From assembly GCA_045837725.1 (NCBI GenBank), contig JBEWZL010000066.1, forward strand, positions 310,001 to 374,000: DNA of 64,000 bases, read 5' to 3'. Numbering within the stretch: the stretch's first letter is position 1; every line of letters begins with the position of its first letter. The notes under the pieces were generated by a model, which had not been told where the DNA came from, searched no databases, and was given only the letters and a program-made list of their open reading frames with translations. A program made the translations under genes and the position numbers. This DNA comes from Vermamoeba vermiformis. Lineage: Eukaryota; Tubulinea; Echinamoebida. This document shows positions 35,796 through 48,538 of the stretch, one piece after another.

Positions 35796-38700
35796 ATGAA
35801 GGCTATTGCTGTTAAATTATTAAACAAATACCTCGGTGATTATGTCGAAGGTAAGATCGAGTATATAATCGCATAAAATAAATAAAGAACAATATTCGTA
35901 AAAAATGACGAAATAGTTCCATTTAATCAATTAGATCACCGTCCGAAATCGTAACGATTTTATCAAAAATAAGAATATATACTTTTGAACGCTTTGCACG
36001 ATGTAAAATGCGAAGGGGCATCAACTTATGTCAAATCCGAATTTTATTAATTATTTTCTGATTCACAGGCTTTGATGAGAAGTTTAAAGTTGGTATTTTA
36101 AGTGGAACAGTAGATGCTCATCATTTAAGACTAAAGAAAAATGCTCTTGATAAATTTGGGCTTCCAGTGACCGTTGAAGAAGGTAAGTACATCCAGATTA
36201 CGCAAGGAGCGCAAAATAAGCCTTATTTAACCCATTCCTCGTTACAATATTAATTGATTTTATAGGTTATCTCGGTCACGTTCATTTAGAGATCCCTTGG
36301 TCGAGTTTGAGCAGCAAGCCAGTCGTGATCCGACTTGAAGACATTTTCATTCGAGTCAGGATTGATGTAAGACCCATTCTTTATCATGCCTTATCTATTT
36401 ATACTCACATGATCTTATACTTGATAGAAATCCAACCCGGAAAAGCGGAAACGGGATCGGCTTGTACTTGCGGAAGTTCTAGGGCTGGATAAACCAGAAT
36501 CAGGTGCGTTAATGTTGCTCAAAATAAGGAATTTTTCGATGAATATGCTTTAAAGCCTATATCTAATCATATATGACTTGCAGAGGAAGAGAAAGACAAG
36601 AAAGCTAGAGAAAAAGCTCAGCAGCAAGAAATAGCTGATAAAATGAAAAAAGAAGACGGATTTATGCAGCAGTTAATTATAAAGATAGTTAATAACGTAC
36701 AGATAGTCATACACGTAAGTCATTAACGGATCATCTTAATTACGAAAAAACTTGTAAAGTTAGCGTAGCAAGTACTGAGACTAATTTATATTACAGAATC
36801 TACATATACGATATGAAGATGAAATAACAGATCCGAAACATCCATTTGCTGTCGGTTTTACACTCGAAGAAATTCGTTTGCGATCCACCGACGAACATTG
36901 GAACGAAAAAGAGTTCATTAACATGGAAATAGCTAATCCTTATAAGGTAATGGTTATAGGATACATAACTATGTATACTAATCGCCTGTTAGATCGTTAA
37001 ACTACGAAATTTCTCGCTGTATTGGGATAACTTCAAAGATAACTCTGCTTTCTTGAAATATTCGAGCATCGAAGAAATGGCGAATCAATTTAGAGCATTG
37101 GTGAGTTACGGATCATGTTTACAATATGGTACTAACTATTTTTAGATCAAAACTGATAAAGCTGATCCCGAGCATCAATACATTTTGTCACCTATTTCTG
37201 GTGAAATGAAAGCAGCCTATTATAAGGACTTAAAGACTTTGGAAAAGCCTAAAATCAATTTGGAATGCAAATTATACAGCTTGGATCTGTCGTTGGACTC
37301 GCAACAATACAGATCTGCTTTCAGACTATTAGACTACTTTTCTACACTATATTTCCGCGACAAAAAGGTACAATTATACAATAATGTACATTTCGTTTCT
37401 AATTATGGTAATTAGCGTCCTAAAAGACCCACCCAAACTGTTCGCCAAAATCCTAAACAGTGGTGGCAATTCGCTGCTAACTGCGTGATGGCTAATATTG
37501 AAAAAGAACGCACCAAGAAATACGGATGGCAATGGAGCTGGCATCAAATTAAAGAACGAAAGATTAATAAGGCGCATTACTCGGATCTGTTCAAAAAGAA
37601 ATTGGAAGGAAAACTCACCCCGAAAGAAACTGAAGAGCTCGACGACTTAGAAATGGATAAGCTGAATTACGACGACATTATTTTAACGAGGAAGTACGTC
37701 TATTCACTGGTACAAGAACGAGAACGAAAAGACAAGCTCAAAAATGCCAAGTCTTCATCCGTGTCAGGTGATTCAGGCGAGGCCAGTCGCACGTCACGGT
37801 TCTTGGGATGGCTCGGATTTGGTGCTAAATCACAAGCCCCACAGCCTGTCAAAGAAATCGAAAAGCCCGCGCCGCCACCAATGCCCCCACCAAAGACAAC
37901 CAGCGACGAAAGTGACAGCGATGACGAGTACTATGACGCCGCTGAAGACGTGCATGAAATGGATGAAGACGATTTGTGGAAAGAAATTTATTCAGCTGCC
38001 AATATCAACTCTGGCGCGGACGATTTGTTGCGAAAATATCCCAAAGATTACGTCAAAACACAGATCGATCTTAGTATTCAACGAGTATCAATTTCATTGC
38101 GAGATGAAAAGGGCAAGCGAGACAACATTGCTGTCTTTTCACTCCTTGATGCAAACGGAGTTGCCAAAATGCGAGAAGGCTCGTTTGGTCTCTTGGTCGA
38201 TTTGGGCTCGCTGTTCATCAGTGATTACCATACCAAAAAAGGCAATCGATTCGACATTGTATCTCCGAACAAAGGAGCTCACTTTCACACGCACGGAAAC
38301 CTCTCAGTGCGCGGCGATAGTGAGAAATTGGCACGTATTGCCATCGACATTAATCCACCTGATGAAGTGACACCTGTCAACGTGCGTGTCGAGTACAAGA
38401 GTGGACCGTTGTTCATCACGTTCTCTCGTGCACTCATCGATAGAATCGTGGACTTCTTTGACACTGGTGCACCAGCTTCACAGAACCTTGTGCAATTGGC
38501 TCAAGCAGCGAACAATCAACTCGGCCAGCTCACCAAAGCTCAACTGCGCTATGCTCTTGAACACCGCAAGACCCTAAAACTGAACATCGATCTTGACGCA
38601 CCAATGATCATCATTCCGCAAGACATTCACGATCCAACGAGCCCTTCTCTGCTAGTCGATTTGGGTCATTTGCAAATGACTGCAAGACCGCCACCTCCGC

Positions 38701-41700
38701 AAAAGTAAGTATCATTTAGGCATTTCATACAGTTTCTAACACCTGTTAGGGAGGAGAATCTGCTGGACACTGTGTCTCTGACGACAATGAATGACAGTGA
38801 ACTTGAAAGATTGGACGTGTATTTCTATGACGTTTTCAATCTCGAGATGACTGGCCTCAATGCCGTAGTGACAACACGTGAATGGTCAGATTGGCGAAGC
38901 TTTACTGTGGAGCAGCAACAGGCGTTAGAAGTCATTAACAACTTCGATGTGAACTTGACGTTGAAACTCCGTCGTAAAGAGCAGGAAATGATTCCGAAGA
39001 TCAAATTTGCTGGTAAACTGCCCATGTTGTCTGTTAACGTCAATGAGGGCAAGTTGCAAACAATCTTCGATGTAATCAAGACTGTGAGCACTCCTACGAT
39101 CTCTAAGAAAAAACCTGTTGATGCCCCGAAGCCCGTTAACGTAAGTGTAATCCTGATTTGGTAGGAGCTCTAATTAATCTTTTTCTAGCCTCGATTATTG
39201 CCTGTCAAGTTGAACCCCAAGAAGAACTTGACGAACTTCGCTCAAATATTCAGCACTTACATTCCCGAGACAAAAATCGCCGACGACTCCGTACTAAGTC
39301 CTCGTAGCCCATCAAAGAGTCCTAAAGCTAGCAATACGAATCAACAAGAAGATGAAGAAACAGCGCTGAAGAAACTTGTTTACGCCAAGTTTGAAATTTC
39401 ATCGTTGGTTATCAACTCGTTCTTTACAAAGAAAAAGGCTAACGGCGAAGTGCAATTCTTGCCATTGATTATTGTATGTTATCAATCATGCTCTAGCTAC
39501 ATTTCTAACGCGCTTGTACTAGGTCACTCTCCGCCAAATTGGTGCGTCCTTCAACTTGAATAACAGACTTATGGATCTGCAAGTGAATCTCAAGTCATTC
39601 TTGGCCGAAGATAAGATGACCATGAATTACAACGAGCTCGATAGCGGCGGTGACAGTCCTGCCGAACCATCGTTGTCGATGAACCAGGAGATCTCCTTGC
39701 AACGATCATTTGACGGCGAGTTGCAGCAAGAACTCGATCAAGTTAAGCCGAGATATATCATTCACTCGGGAGTCGAGCACGAGAACGAACAATCGCAAAG
39801 TGACGTGTCACTCATTAGCATTCGCTTCCTATCCATTGGCAAGACAAGTCCAGAGTACAAAGGTGTCAATAATGCATTGTCTATTGACTTCACTGATGTG
39901 CTCACTGCGAATATGAATCGTTTGCCCGTTGCGGCTCTGTTGCAGTTCATCTTCAACATTGTCAACTTGATCACGAGCTTCACAGCCAAACCTGCGGACC
40001 AGCAGGCAGCGTAAGTTTGTTTATCATAAAATCCGAGTATATTAGGTGTATTAATGTCCTTCGCAGTGTGGCTCCTAAAATTGAAACAGTTAAAGCCGTC
40101 CAAGCTCAACCGACTGTTGCAGATCCAAACCGACCGATCTTTTTCAAGTTGGACATGTCAATGAAACTGCTCAAGTTCAATCTCATCAAGGAGAAGTCCA
40201 CCTTCTTAATGTCATCGCTCAATAACTCAGCTTTGAACGTTTCGGTGATGGATGACGGGCAAGTCAAAGTCGGTGGTCATTTGGGTCAAATCGAAATTAA
40301 GCGCGAAGGCCGCAAGATTTTGATGACAGAAGGTGACAAGGTTGCAAGCGTCTTGCTCGAAATGTACGCCAAGACAGCCTCCTATTATCCTGTAAGTTGT
40401 TACCCACAGCAAACCTTCAACTTCTGACACGGTGTCATAGGGCTACGACATGTTGATTGACGTCCAGCTTGCATCGCTGAAAGGCATCTTCTACTGGGTT
40501 CTAATTGACGAAATAGTCACGTACTTCTCTGGCTTCGGAGTAATGCTCGATATTTTGAAGCGAAGTGCGTCCACTACCATCTCAAACGCTGCCAGTAGCA
40601 GTAAGTTAACACAACCCAAGAATATGTTAGGACACCTCTAACTCTCGAGCAGAGATGAAGTTGAAGGTCGAAGTGTCCAATCCTTTCATTCGCGTGCCTA
40701 AGAACACATCACTTCACAACTACAAGCTGTACGATATCCATTCACCTGAGATTGACGCTGAAGGATACATGCTTCTCGATTTGGGTAAAATCTCCATCGA
40801 GAACCACTTCGTAAGTAGCAGCAAACGTTAAACGAAGCATCTTACTAACACGTTGGACTACTAGGGTGAAAATACTGAAGCGTCAATTGACGTGATGAAA
40901 ATTGACATCTCAAAGCTGAACATGAAGTCGATCAATATGGTGCGAAAGGGCGACGACGTCAGCACGAAAGAACGTTGGGTGTTGAATAACACTAACGTTG
41001 GCATACAATTGCAACGCATCTTAGCTTTCAAACTGCCAGATCCAAAGTTGCCACGACTTGACGTAAGCATCACTAAAAGGTCTTTTGAGACAATTCTAAC
41101 ACGACATTACAGATGATATTGAATATCGAAGCTATCAAAATCGATTTGACCGAAGAACAGTTTGCTCTCATGTTCGGAGTTTTGAGTGGAAATTTCACCG
41201 AGAAACCTCTTATTCCCGATAAGGAAGAACTGCAGCACTTGATCACGCACTATCCCGTACTTCAACGTGCTATTCAAGCTGAAGCACCAAAGCCTGCCGT
41301 TGAAGACAATCATGCCTTCGACTCAAAGGTGATCCACAACACTCACTTTGAAGTCCGCTTGGCCAATGCTATTTCATTCTCTTTCCACAAGAACGACGGG
41401 TTTTACGAGGACGGGTAAGCCTATTGACGTTGTTATATTCACCATCTAACTGTTGTTTCTGGTAGATCTTCCGCCGCAATGATGAAGTTCGCCGTAGATG
41501 ATTTCACGACGATTATTGACTTGTTTAACGATAACATTCCCGATGAAAGTCGTCCTTATCACGCGCCTGACTTTGAGAAGACAAAGATTAGGATCTTTTT
41601 CAATTCCATTGTCCTCGAGGACTTGCGCGAGAACACTGGCATGACCTTGAAGAAGATTCTCAACTTGACCTACAAAACACTTCCAGAAGATCCACCAATC

Positions 41701-44700
41701 AGCGTCAGCTTGTCAAAACAAGGCAAAGTCATCGTGCGCGTGGAGTTCTTAAAGCCACAGATATTCTTAATGCCTGGCACACTGTTGGACTTCAAGCGAT
41801 TCATCTTCCCGCTGATTTCTGACATGATTGTCTCGTTGAACAAATTCACCTCTGCTGGCTCGGTCATCGTGGAACTTGCCAGATGAGACACTCAAGGAAG
41901 CCTTGCCAATGCCTGATCCATCTCGTTCGAGATCGATTATCTCGCTGATTGTGAATGATCCCGAGGTCTTTGTTGTTGAAGACCCTACTCAGGCCAAGGA
42001 AACCACGGCCTTTGCATTGTACTTCCAACAGATCTTCTTGCGCGTGATCAATCCTGACGCTAGTGGCAAGCAATTACTGGAGCTCAACTTCGCATCTACT
42101 GAAGTAGTGAAGTGCGTTCTTAACATGTTGGTACGTAATCTAATACAGCTTTTTTTGAACCAACAAAATCTTACTTGATAAATAGACTCTGGAGCGTATG
42201 AACAGCAATAATTTGCTATCATCAACAAAGATCACGATGCACACTTCAGCGGACAAAGTCCAACGCAAGACAGTGTTTGACATCGGTCACATCAACATGA
42301 TTGCGTCGTACATGGACATTAAGAGCGCTCTTGACGTATACAAGACATTCGAGCCACTCATCACTGACTTCACAGCCCCTGCTGCCCCAAAGCAGTCCGA
42401 TATCTTTGAGTTCGATGCACAACCCGTTGCGAACTTATCAGAGAGCTCAGACTCAGTCGCACCATCACCCAACCAATCACCGGCCAGAACGTCTGACATT
42501 CGTTTGGGCAATTCTAGACTGAATTTGGGCACTGTTGGCAGTCCAGCTAACTTGCCTAAACCGAAGTCAACGCCTTCTACACCACGAGGAACTGATGGTG
42601 AACCGATTATCAAGGCTGAAGAAGCTTCACACAACGTACGTTGACACCTTTGTTAAAGTTTAAAACACTAACCTTTGGTAGTTGTCTGTCTACATCCGCG
42701 GCATTAACTTCAGTTTCTTGAACGACAAGCTTTACGCAAACGTCATTATGCCCGTGCTCAAAGCCAATTTCTTCCAAATCATGGTCATCGTGTTGACGTA
42801 CCCGAGTCAAAAGCTCGAAGTTCACACTCAAATCTACAGAATGGGCATTGACGGCTATAACAATAAGATGGCTTTCTACGAGCCTTTTGTCGAGCCCGTC
42901 TCATTGCGATTCTTGGTAAGAAAATGAAGGTCACTTATTATGTCATACTAACTCTGATCAGCTCAACCGTCCCCACAACATGCCAATGGTCATCAACATT
43001 GAATCTGCTGATGTGATGAACATTAACTTGACCAAGCCGTTCTTGGACATTCTTTTCAATACACTTGATACTTTGAGTAACACGGGCGAGAGCTCAGAAA
43101 GTGATAACCATCATCACATTGCCAAGAGCAAAGTTGATGCTCACAGACCCTTCTTGCTCCAGCCCTTCGTGGTGAAGAATCAGCTAGGTACTAGAGTCAA
43201 TTACTTCTCGATTGCAAACGAATTGGTAAGTGTAGTTGATACAATGTGAGTTCAAGACTAACGTTCATGTTCAGGATCCGCAAGAAATTGACAACGACGA
43301 AGAAAAGCCGTTGATCGTCAAGTCACGTAGATTAGGTGAAATCTTTGACCAACAATTCGAGTACAAGTTGTCGATGCAGTTCACGAATACCTTGCGTGAA
43401 ACAATGATCATCAAAGAGTTGAACATCACGAAGGTTGGCACAAACTACTTCCAAGTAGACTCGAATGATTTGCAGAAGAGATTGTTGTGCGAGGTTACAT
43501 TCGACAAGGGCACCAAGATATTGACTATTGGTACCAACAACAAGATCTTCAATCACTGCAATCACGACGTTGACGTTCAAGTCACCAAGCTTGATGGTTC
43601 GATCTTGGTCATTCCTAGCCTCGGCAAAGGTCAAACAAGACTGTTGCCCATTGACTGCTTGACGTTCATCAACATCAAGTTCAAACCGTCGAACACGGAG
43701 TTTGAATGGAGTGAAGCTGTCAAAGAGACTTCGCTGGTCTGTCGCAACAAAAAGACCCGTGTGTTATGGAACTACGTCTTCTCACAACAAAACATTCGCA
43801 CGAAGAACTCGTCAAAGGTCGCTCATCGTCGAACCAAACGAAAGAACGCGAATGATGTGAAGAAGAATCACACGGGAATCTACGCCATTGTGCTGTACCC
43901 ACCTTTCATCTTAGAGAACCTTTTGTGCTGTGAAGTTCATTTCCGCGTAAGTGATAGCACGTGATGCTTATTTGTCAGACAAAGACTGACCTCTTTTACA
44001 GATCCAAGACAGCAGCTCTAAAGAAGTGTTGATGCTCTCATCACTCAAGAAAGGTGCTTTCATCGATATCTGCGCAAGATCTGCCGGTCAATCCCTCTCG
44101 ATGGCCATCAAGATCCCGGGCTTTGATTGGAGTGATGCTGTCCCGTTCACTGAACCTCAAGCCTCCACTTACAACCGCAAGACGTTCAAGCTGTTCGATG
44201 GCTTCAAACGGCCTTTGCAGCTCTATGCGGACATGGTCAAGTAAGCTCCAAACTGACAAAATAATCTCATATCTAACTTCGTTGCAGCAATCCTGCGTTC
44301 CCTACGTGCCGCCGCTTAGTGCTCTACGCCGATTATTGGATTGAGAACAGGACTGGTCTGATGATGTACTTCAAGGACTTGCCGTATGAGGACAATGACT
44401 ACGCGTCGGGTCAAAATATCACGCCCAAGGAGATCGTCAAGGACTATTTGCAGCAAGGCGATCCACGCGATTGGTACCACAATTCACCTGCGAATAGTCT
44501 TCACAACTCGTCGAGCAATGTCTCAAACACGAACACAAATACCAACGTGAACAATAGCAACACTGTCAACTACAACACGCACTACGTTGAATTGCCAGTG
44601 CTGCAGTACTTTAGACCAACAATTTGCTTTAAAGTCGGTAACTCTGGTTGGTCTAATGTAAGACTCGAAAATTCACTCTCTTTCACGTGCTTACAAACTT

Positions 44701-47700
44701 TTAAATAGGAGGTGAACATTTCTACGAAGAACGAGACTGGCATGGGCGAGGCTACTATTAAGACTCCACGCTTGTTCAAGTTCAAGATCAACATTGACAA
44801 TGCCCCTGGAAAGGTAACGAAATTTTTCACGCCCATATAACCACGTGCTAACATGATTTGTAGTACTCTCGAACAAAGGTCGTGAAAGTTCATCCAGCAA
44901 TGATTCTCGTGAACAAGATTGATGAGCCGATCTTCTACCGTCAACGAGACTTCAATAACTACGTCTACCAGTTGTACCCTAATGATGAGGTCCCAATCTA
45001 TTGGTTCTACTCGAGCAATTCGGCCGCTCAGCGCTTGTCAATTTCGTTCTATAAGGACAACGCCAGCTTGAGCAGTTCACAGAAAATAGAAGATTTCTGG
45101 TCACTACCGTTCAGTCTGGACAAAGCTGACTTCTTCCAACTGAAACTGAAGCAAACATCAACTGATCCGAATAAGAAGTTTGTCATTAAGTTGATTAACG
45201 TGCAAGTCAAAGTGTTGCGTGAGACTACATTCGTGGTCTTCGAGAAGGCTGAAGAGCCGATCTATTTGATTGACAACCAGACTGACTCGACCTTCTACGT
45301 GCAACAGAAGGTATACTAAACATTGACCTTGTTTTAAGTACTCTTCTAACACAACCATAGGGCTGCAAATTGATCGAAGCCATCGAGCCTCGCAAGATCA
45401 CGCCGTACTGTTGGGAAGACCCGCAAAATGTCGCGCAGACTTCGAACTCGAACATTGAGCCCAAGAAGTTACTAGTCGCTGCGGCAGGTGCTCAGAAAGG
45501 AGGCATGATTGTCGAGCTTAACTTGGACAACCCGAGCGAGATGCCCGCGGTGCCTCTACCAGGGCCCGAGAAGCAGTCAGCACGCATTGATATCAAGCCT
45601 AATGGCGGACCTAAACGTGTTGTGACGATCTATTATAGCCACGCAAAGATGCGTCGAACCATTCCCATTCTCAACGAGACACTGCAAGTCACGTCTGAAT
45701 TGTCCGTGTCATTGCAAGGCATTGGCATTTCACTGATGAGCACGAACTTCTATCGCGATGAAACGTCAGACATTGCTGGCTACAACTCGAGCAGACGTCA
45801 AAAAGAAGTCATGTACATTAGTGCCCGTGGACTTAACTTCAAGCAGTACTCGACGAATAAGGACGTCTCTATTCTCGAATGCTTAATTGGAGCCTTCCAG
45901 GTACACTCAAACTACCCTCAATTTGACACGTGTCAAAATATCTCACAACCTCCATTTAGATTGATAACCAATTGGTACCAACAAAGTTGCCCGTTGCTAT
46001 TTCTAGTAACAGTACGCTGGTGTGGGAGAAGGGAAAAGAATTCTTGCAATTACGCATGCAACGCAGTCCCAAGTTCAACACGATAGACTTCCATTGCAAG
46101 TTGAACGAGTTCGAGCTGAAGATCGATCAGAACTTCTTGATTCAGATCTTAGCTTTCGTTGCATTTATTGTGACCTACTTCAGCAAGCGTTCAGCGGCGG
46201 TTGAAGAACGAAAACTGTTCGAGAAAATTTCACAGAGCATTCGTTCATTCCATAAGTACGTTCTCACTTCAAAAATGATTACTACACCTTGCTAATTAAT
46301 TAATAATACTTTTTAGGTTGACTTTAAACGATGTCACTTCCAACGTGTTCTATTTGGAAAATTTCTTCATTAATGAAATCAATACGCACATCACCTTCAG
46401 AAGCGAGGCCAATCCTGATTATGATCACAACTTGTAAGTCATCCATAAGCATAATATTGTCAATATGACCCTTATTAACTTGATTTTCACCACAGGGAGG
46501 GCTTTGAAGGCATTTTGCGCTGGATCCCGTTCGGTCTCTTGTCCGCAGCAAGCAATTTACCGATCAATCTCGAGCCATTCGCCACGAAACAGACGTTCTT
46601 GTTGCAACAAGAGCTCATTACGCGCATCGTAGACCATTACAAACGATGGCAGATGTATGTCAAACAAGTGTGGAACAAACTGGATCCGACAGTCGTTTCA
46701 AAGACCAACCCTTCACTCAACCTCTTCGTACGTACCTATTAATACTACCATAGCGATGATAATACTAATTCATTGACAGATGGATCAAGTCCAAGGTGTT
46801 GCTCCCGAGGTAGTTGGCGTGAGTCCAGCTCGTTTCCCGCGCTTCTTTGGCCCCGATCAATTGCTGTCCATCTACGAGGCCGAGAAGTCAGAGGGCCAGT
46901 ACCTAGTTTCAACAGTCAACGACGGTCAATATGCTGGCACGGAGTTCTACAACTTCCACTACCACGTGGTGAAGAACAAGTACATTATGTTAGCCACTAC
47001 CAAACTGCTGATGTTCATTCGACGCAAAGACGGTCAATGGTACTCTTATTGGGTCAAAGAACTGCTTGGTAAGCCATATCCTCGCCCACGTGATCTCGAT
47101 CCGGTCCTAACGTAAATTTCCTTTTTTAGAAGGTCGCGAGGAAAAAGTGAAAATTGTCAATATTAAGGCCCACAACGGCAAGTACTTGACCTGCGAGAGA
47201 ACTGGCGGAGTTTTCGCAAACAGATCTGCTGCTAGTGACTGGGAAGAGTGGCAGATCGAGAAACAGCCACAGCTCGGTGACAAAGTTGCGTTCAGAAGTT
47301 TCCACGGCAAGTACTTGAGCTCGGACACGTTCGGAGTTATGGCTGGCAAACCTGAAGCCAAGAAATGGGAAATTTGGAGAATTATCAAGCTACAGAACAA
47401 CCCTGGCAAGATCGCTATTGAGAGCTACGAGGTAAATTAATTTTCACTGAAACCTTTGATTTTTAACCAATCGTATTAAGTTCTTCTATTACTTAGCAAA
47501 AATACTTGACGTCGGAGAATATTCTCGGAATTAACAAAGTGAGCGCTAATCGATCGGCAATTAAGACCTGGGAAATGTGGGAAAGTCAAACAATTGTCAA
47601 ACTGGTCTTTGTTCGTAAGTACTCAAAAAGACTATACCCAGAATATATATGATAATAACACGACCTTATTTCAGCTTTGTCGAACTCGTACTTGATCCGT

Positions 47701-48441
47701 GAAAAATTGTTGCCGAACAAATTCATCGTGCAAATTACTGCAGGACTTGAGACCGGCAAGCCCTTAGCACTCGATAATCAAGGCAACATTTTGAAGTACG
47801 ACCGCACACAGTGGATCAAACACATTGGCCAGGCACGCTACATTACTTCCACGCAAGGCGCGTTCTTTATGCTCGAACAAAAGACCGGCTATTTGTATCA
47901 ATGGAAGAACGGCAATTGGCTCAAGAAAAATGCCAGTCAAGAAGTCGATAAAATCTACGCAGGATCAGAGAGCACATTGGTCGGAGTCAATTCCAAATTA
48001 GGAAAGCTCTATAGATGGCAAAATGAAGACTGGACGGAAGTGCCAAAGGGCTTTGAAGGCGATGTCAATTCAGCGGGCATTAACAGCAACGGTGACTTGT
48101 GGGTTGCGACTCGTGGTGGTCACGTGTTCAGATTCCAAGAATTAAGTGGCCAATGGACCTTCGTTCTTAACGTAAGTACCATTTCTAAATTAGGAAATTT
48201 TCAGTGAATTGTGGAACTCGTTCTAACAAATCTTTTTGTGTAGATCTTGGCGCATCAAGTATACGTTGCAGGAGAGACAGTTATTGCGGTGAATGAAGGC
48301 AACAGCAACAAATTGTACAAATACAACGGCAGCAATTATTGGGATGAAGTGGCGCAACAAACTAAGTCCTGCTGTGTGTCGCTCGACGGTGTAATCTACT
48401 TTGTGGATCAAGACGGCCAAGTGCTGCAATATCGTAAATAA
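35796..48441 (+). CDS. VPS13: VPS13-family bridge-like lipid transfer protein with fascin-like and tectonin C-terminus
   Basis: Lipid transporter at membrane contact sites. The N-terminus MKAIAVKLLNKYLGDYVEGF followed by LKVGIL-type and EIPWSSLSSKPVVI segments is the chorein domain. Repeating beta-groove sequence follows over about 9 kb, through some 35 short introns. The VAB/SHR-BD-like region is around 44000-46200. The VPS13 C-terminal PH-like block PRFFGPDQLLSIYEAEKSEG then DFYNFHYHVV-like text is at 46830-47090. After this come two additions: a beta-trefoil with fascin-like repeats (IKAHNGKYLTCERTGG, FRSFHGKYLSSD, YEQKYLTSENILGINK; 47150-47620) and tectonin-type repeats (GNILKYDRTQWIKHIG, GYLYQWKNGNWLKK, GKLYRWQNEDWTEVP, GQVLQYRK; 47750-48441). 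A +1 shift is needed near 41876. Dictyostelium TipC is a VPS13 relative; the added domains may target actin or membranes (inference). About 3,500 residues. Confidence 0.9.
45922..45937. repeat. Second perfect copy of TTTGACACGTGTCAAA
   Basis: The same 16-bp palindrome as at 3562-3577, here inside a VPS13 intron (about 45901-45960), 42 kb away. The two introns are otherwise unlike each other, so this is not a simple duplication. Confidence 0.85.
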
Positions 48442-48538
48442 TAAACGATTCGTTTCTTTTAGATAATATGCATAGTAAAGGGAGGGCCTTTGTATTTTTG
48501 AAGAGTGATTTTATTTTGTACAAAAATTAGATCGATGT

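Noticed and set aside
14250-41878. Programmed +1 frameshifting at stop codons as the established explanation
   Set aside because: Only some breaks coincide with a stop, the codons before them share no common motif, and two breaks occur well before the zero-frame stop. Kept only as a hypothesis.
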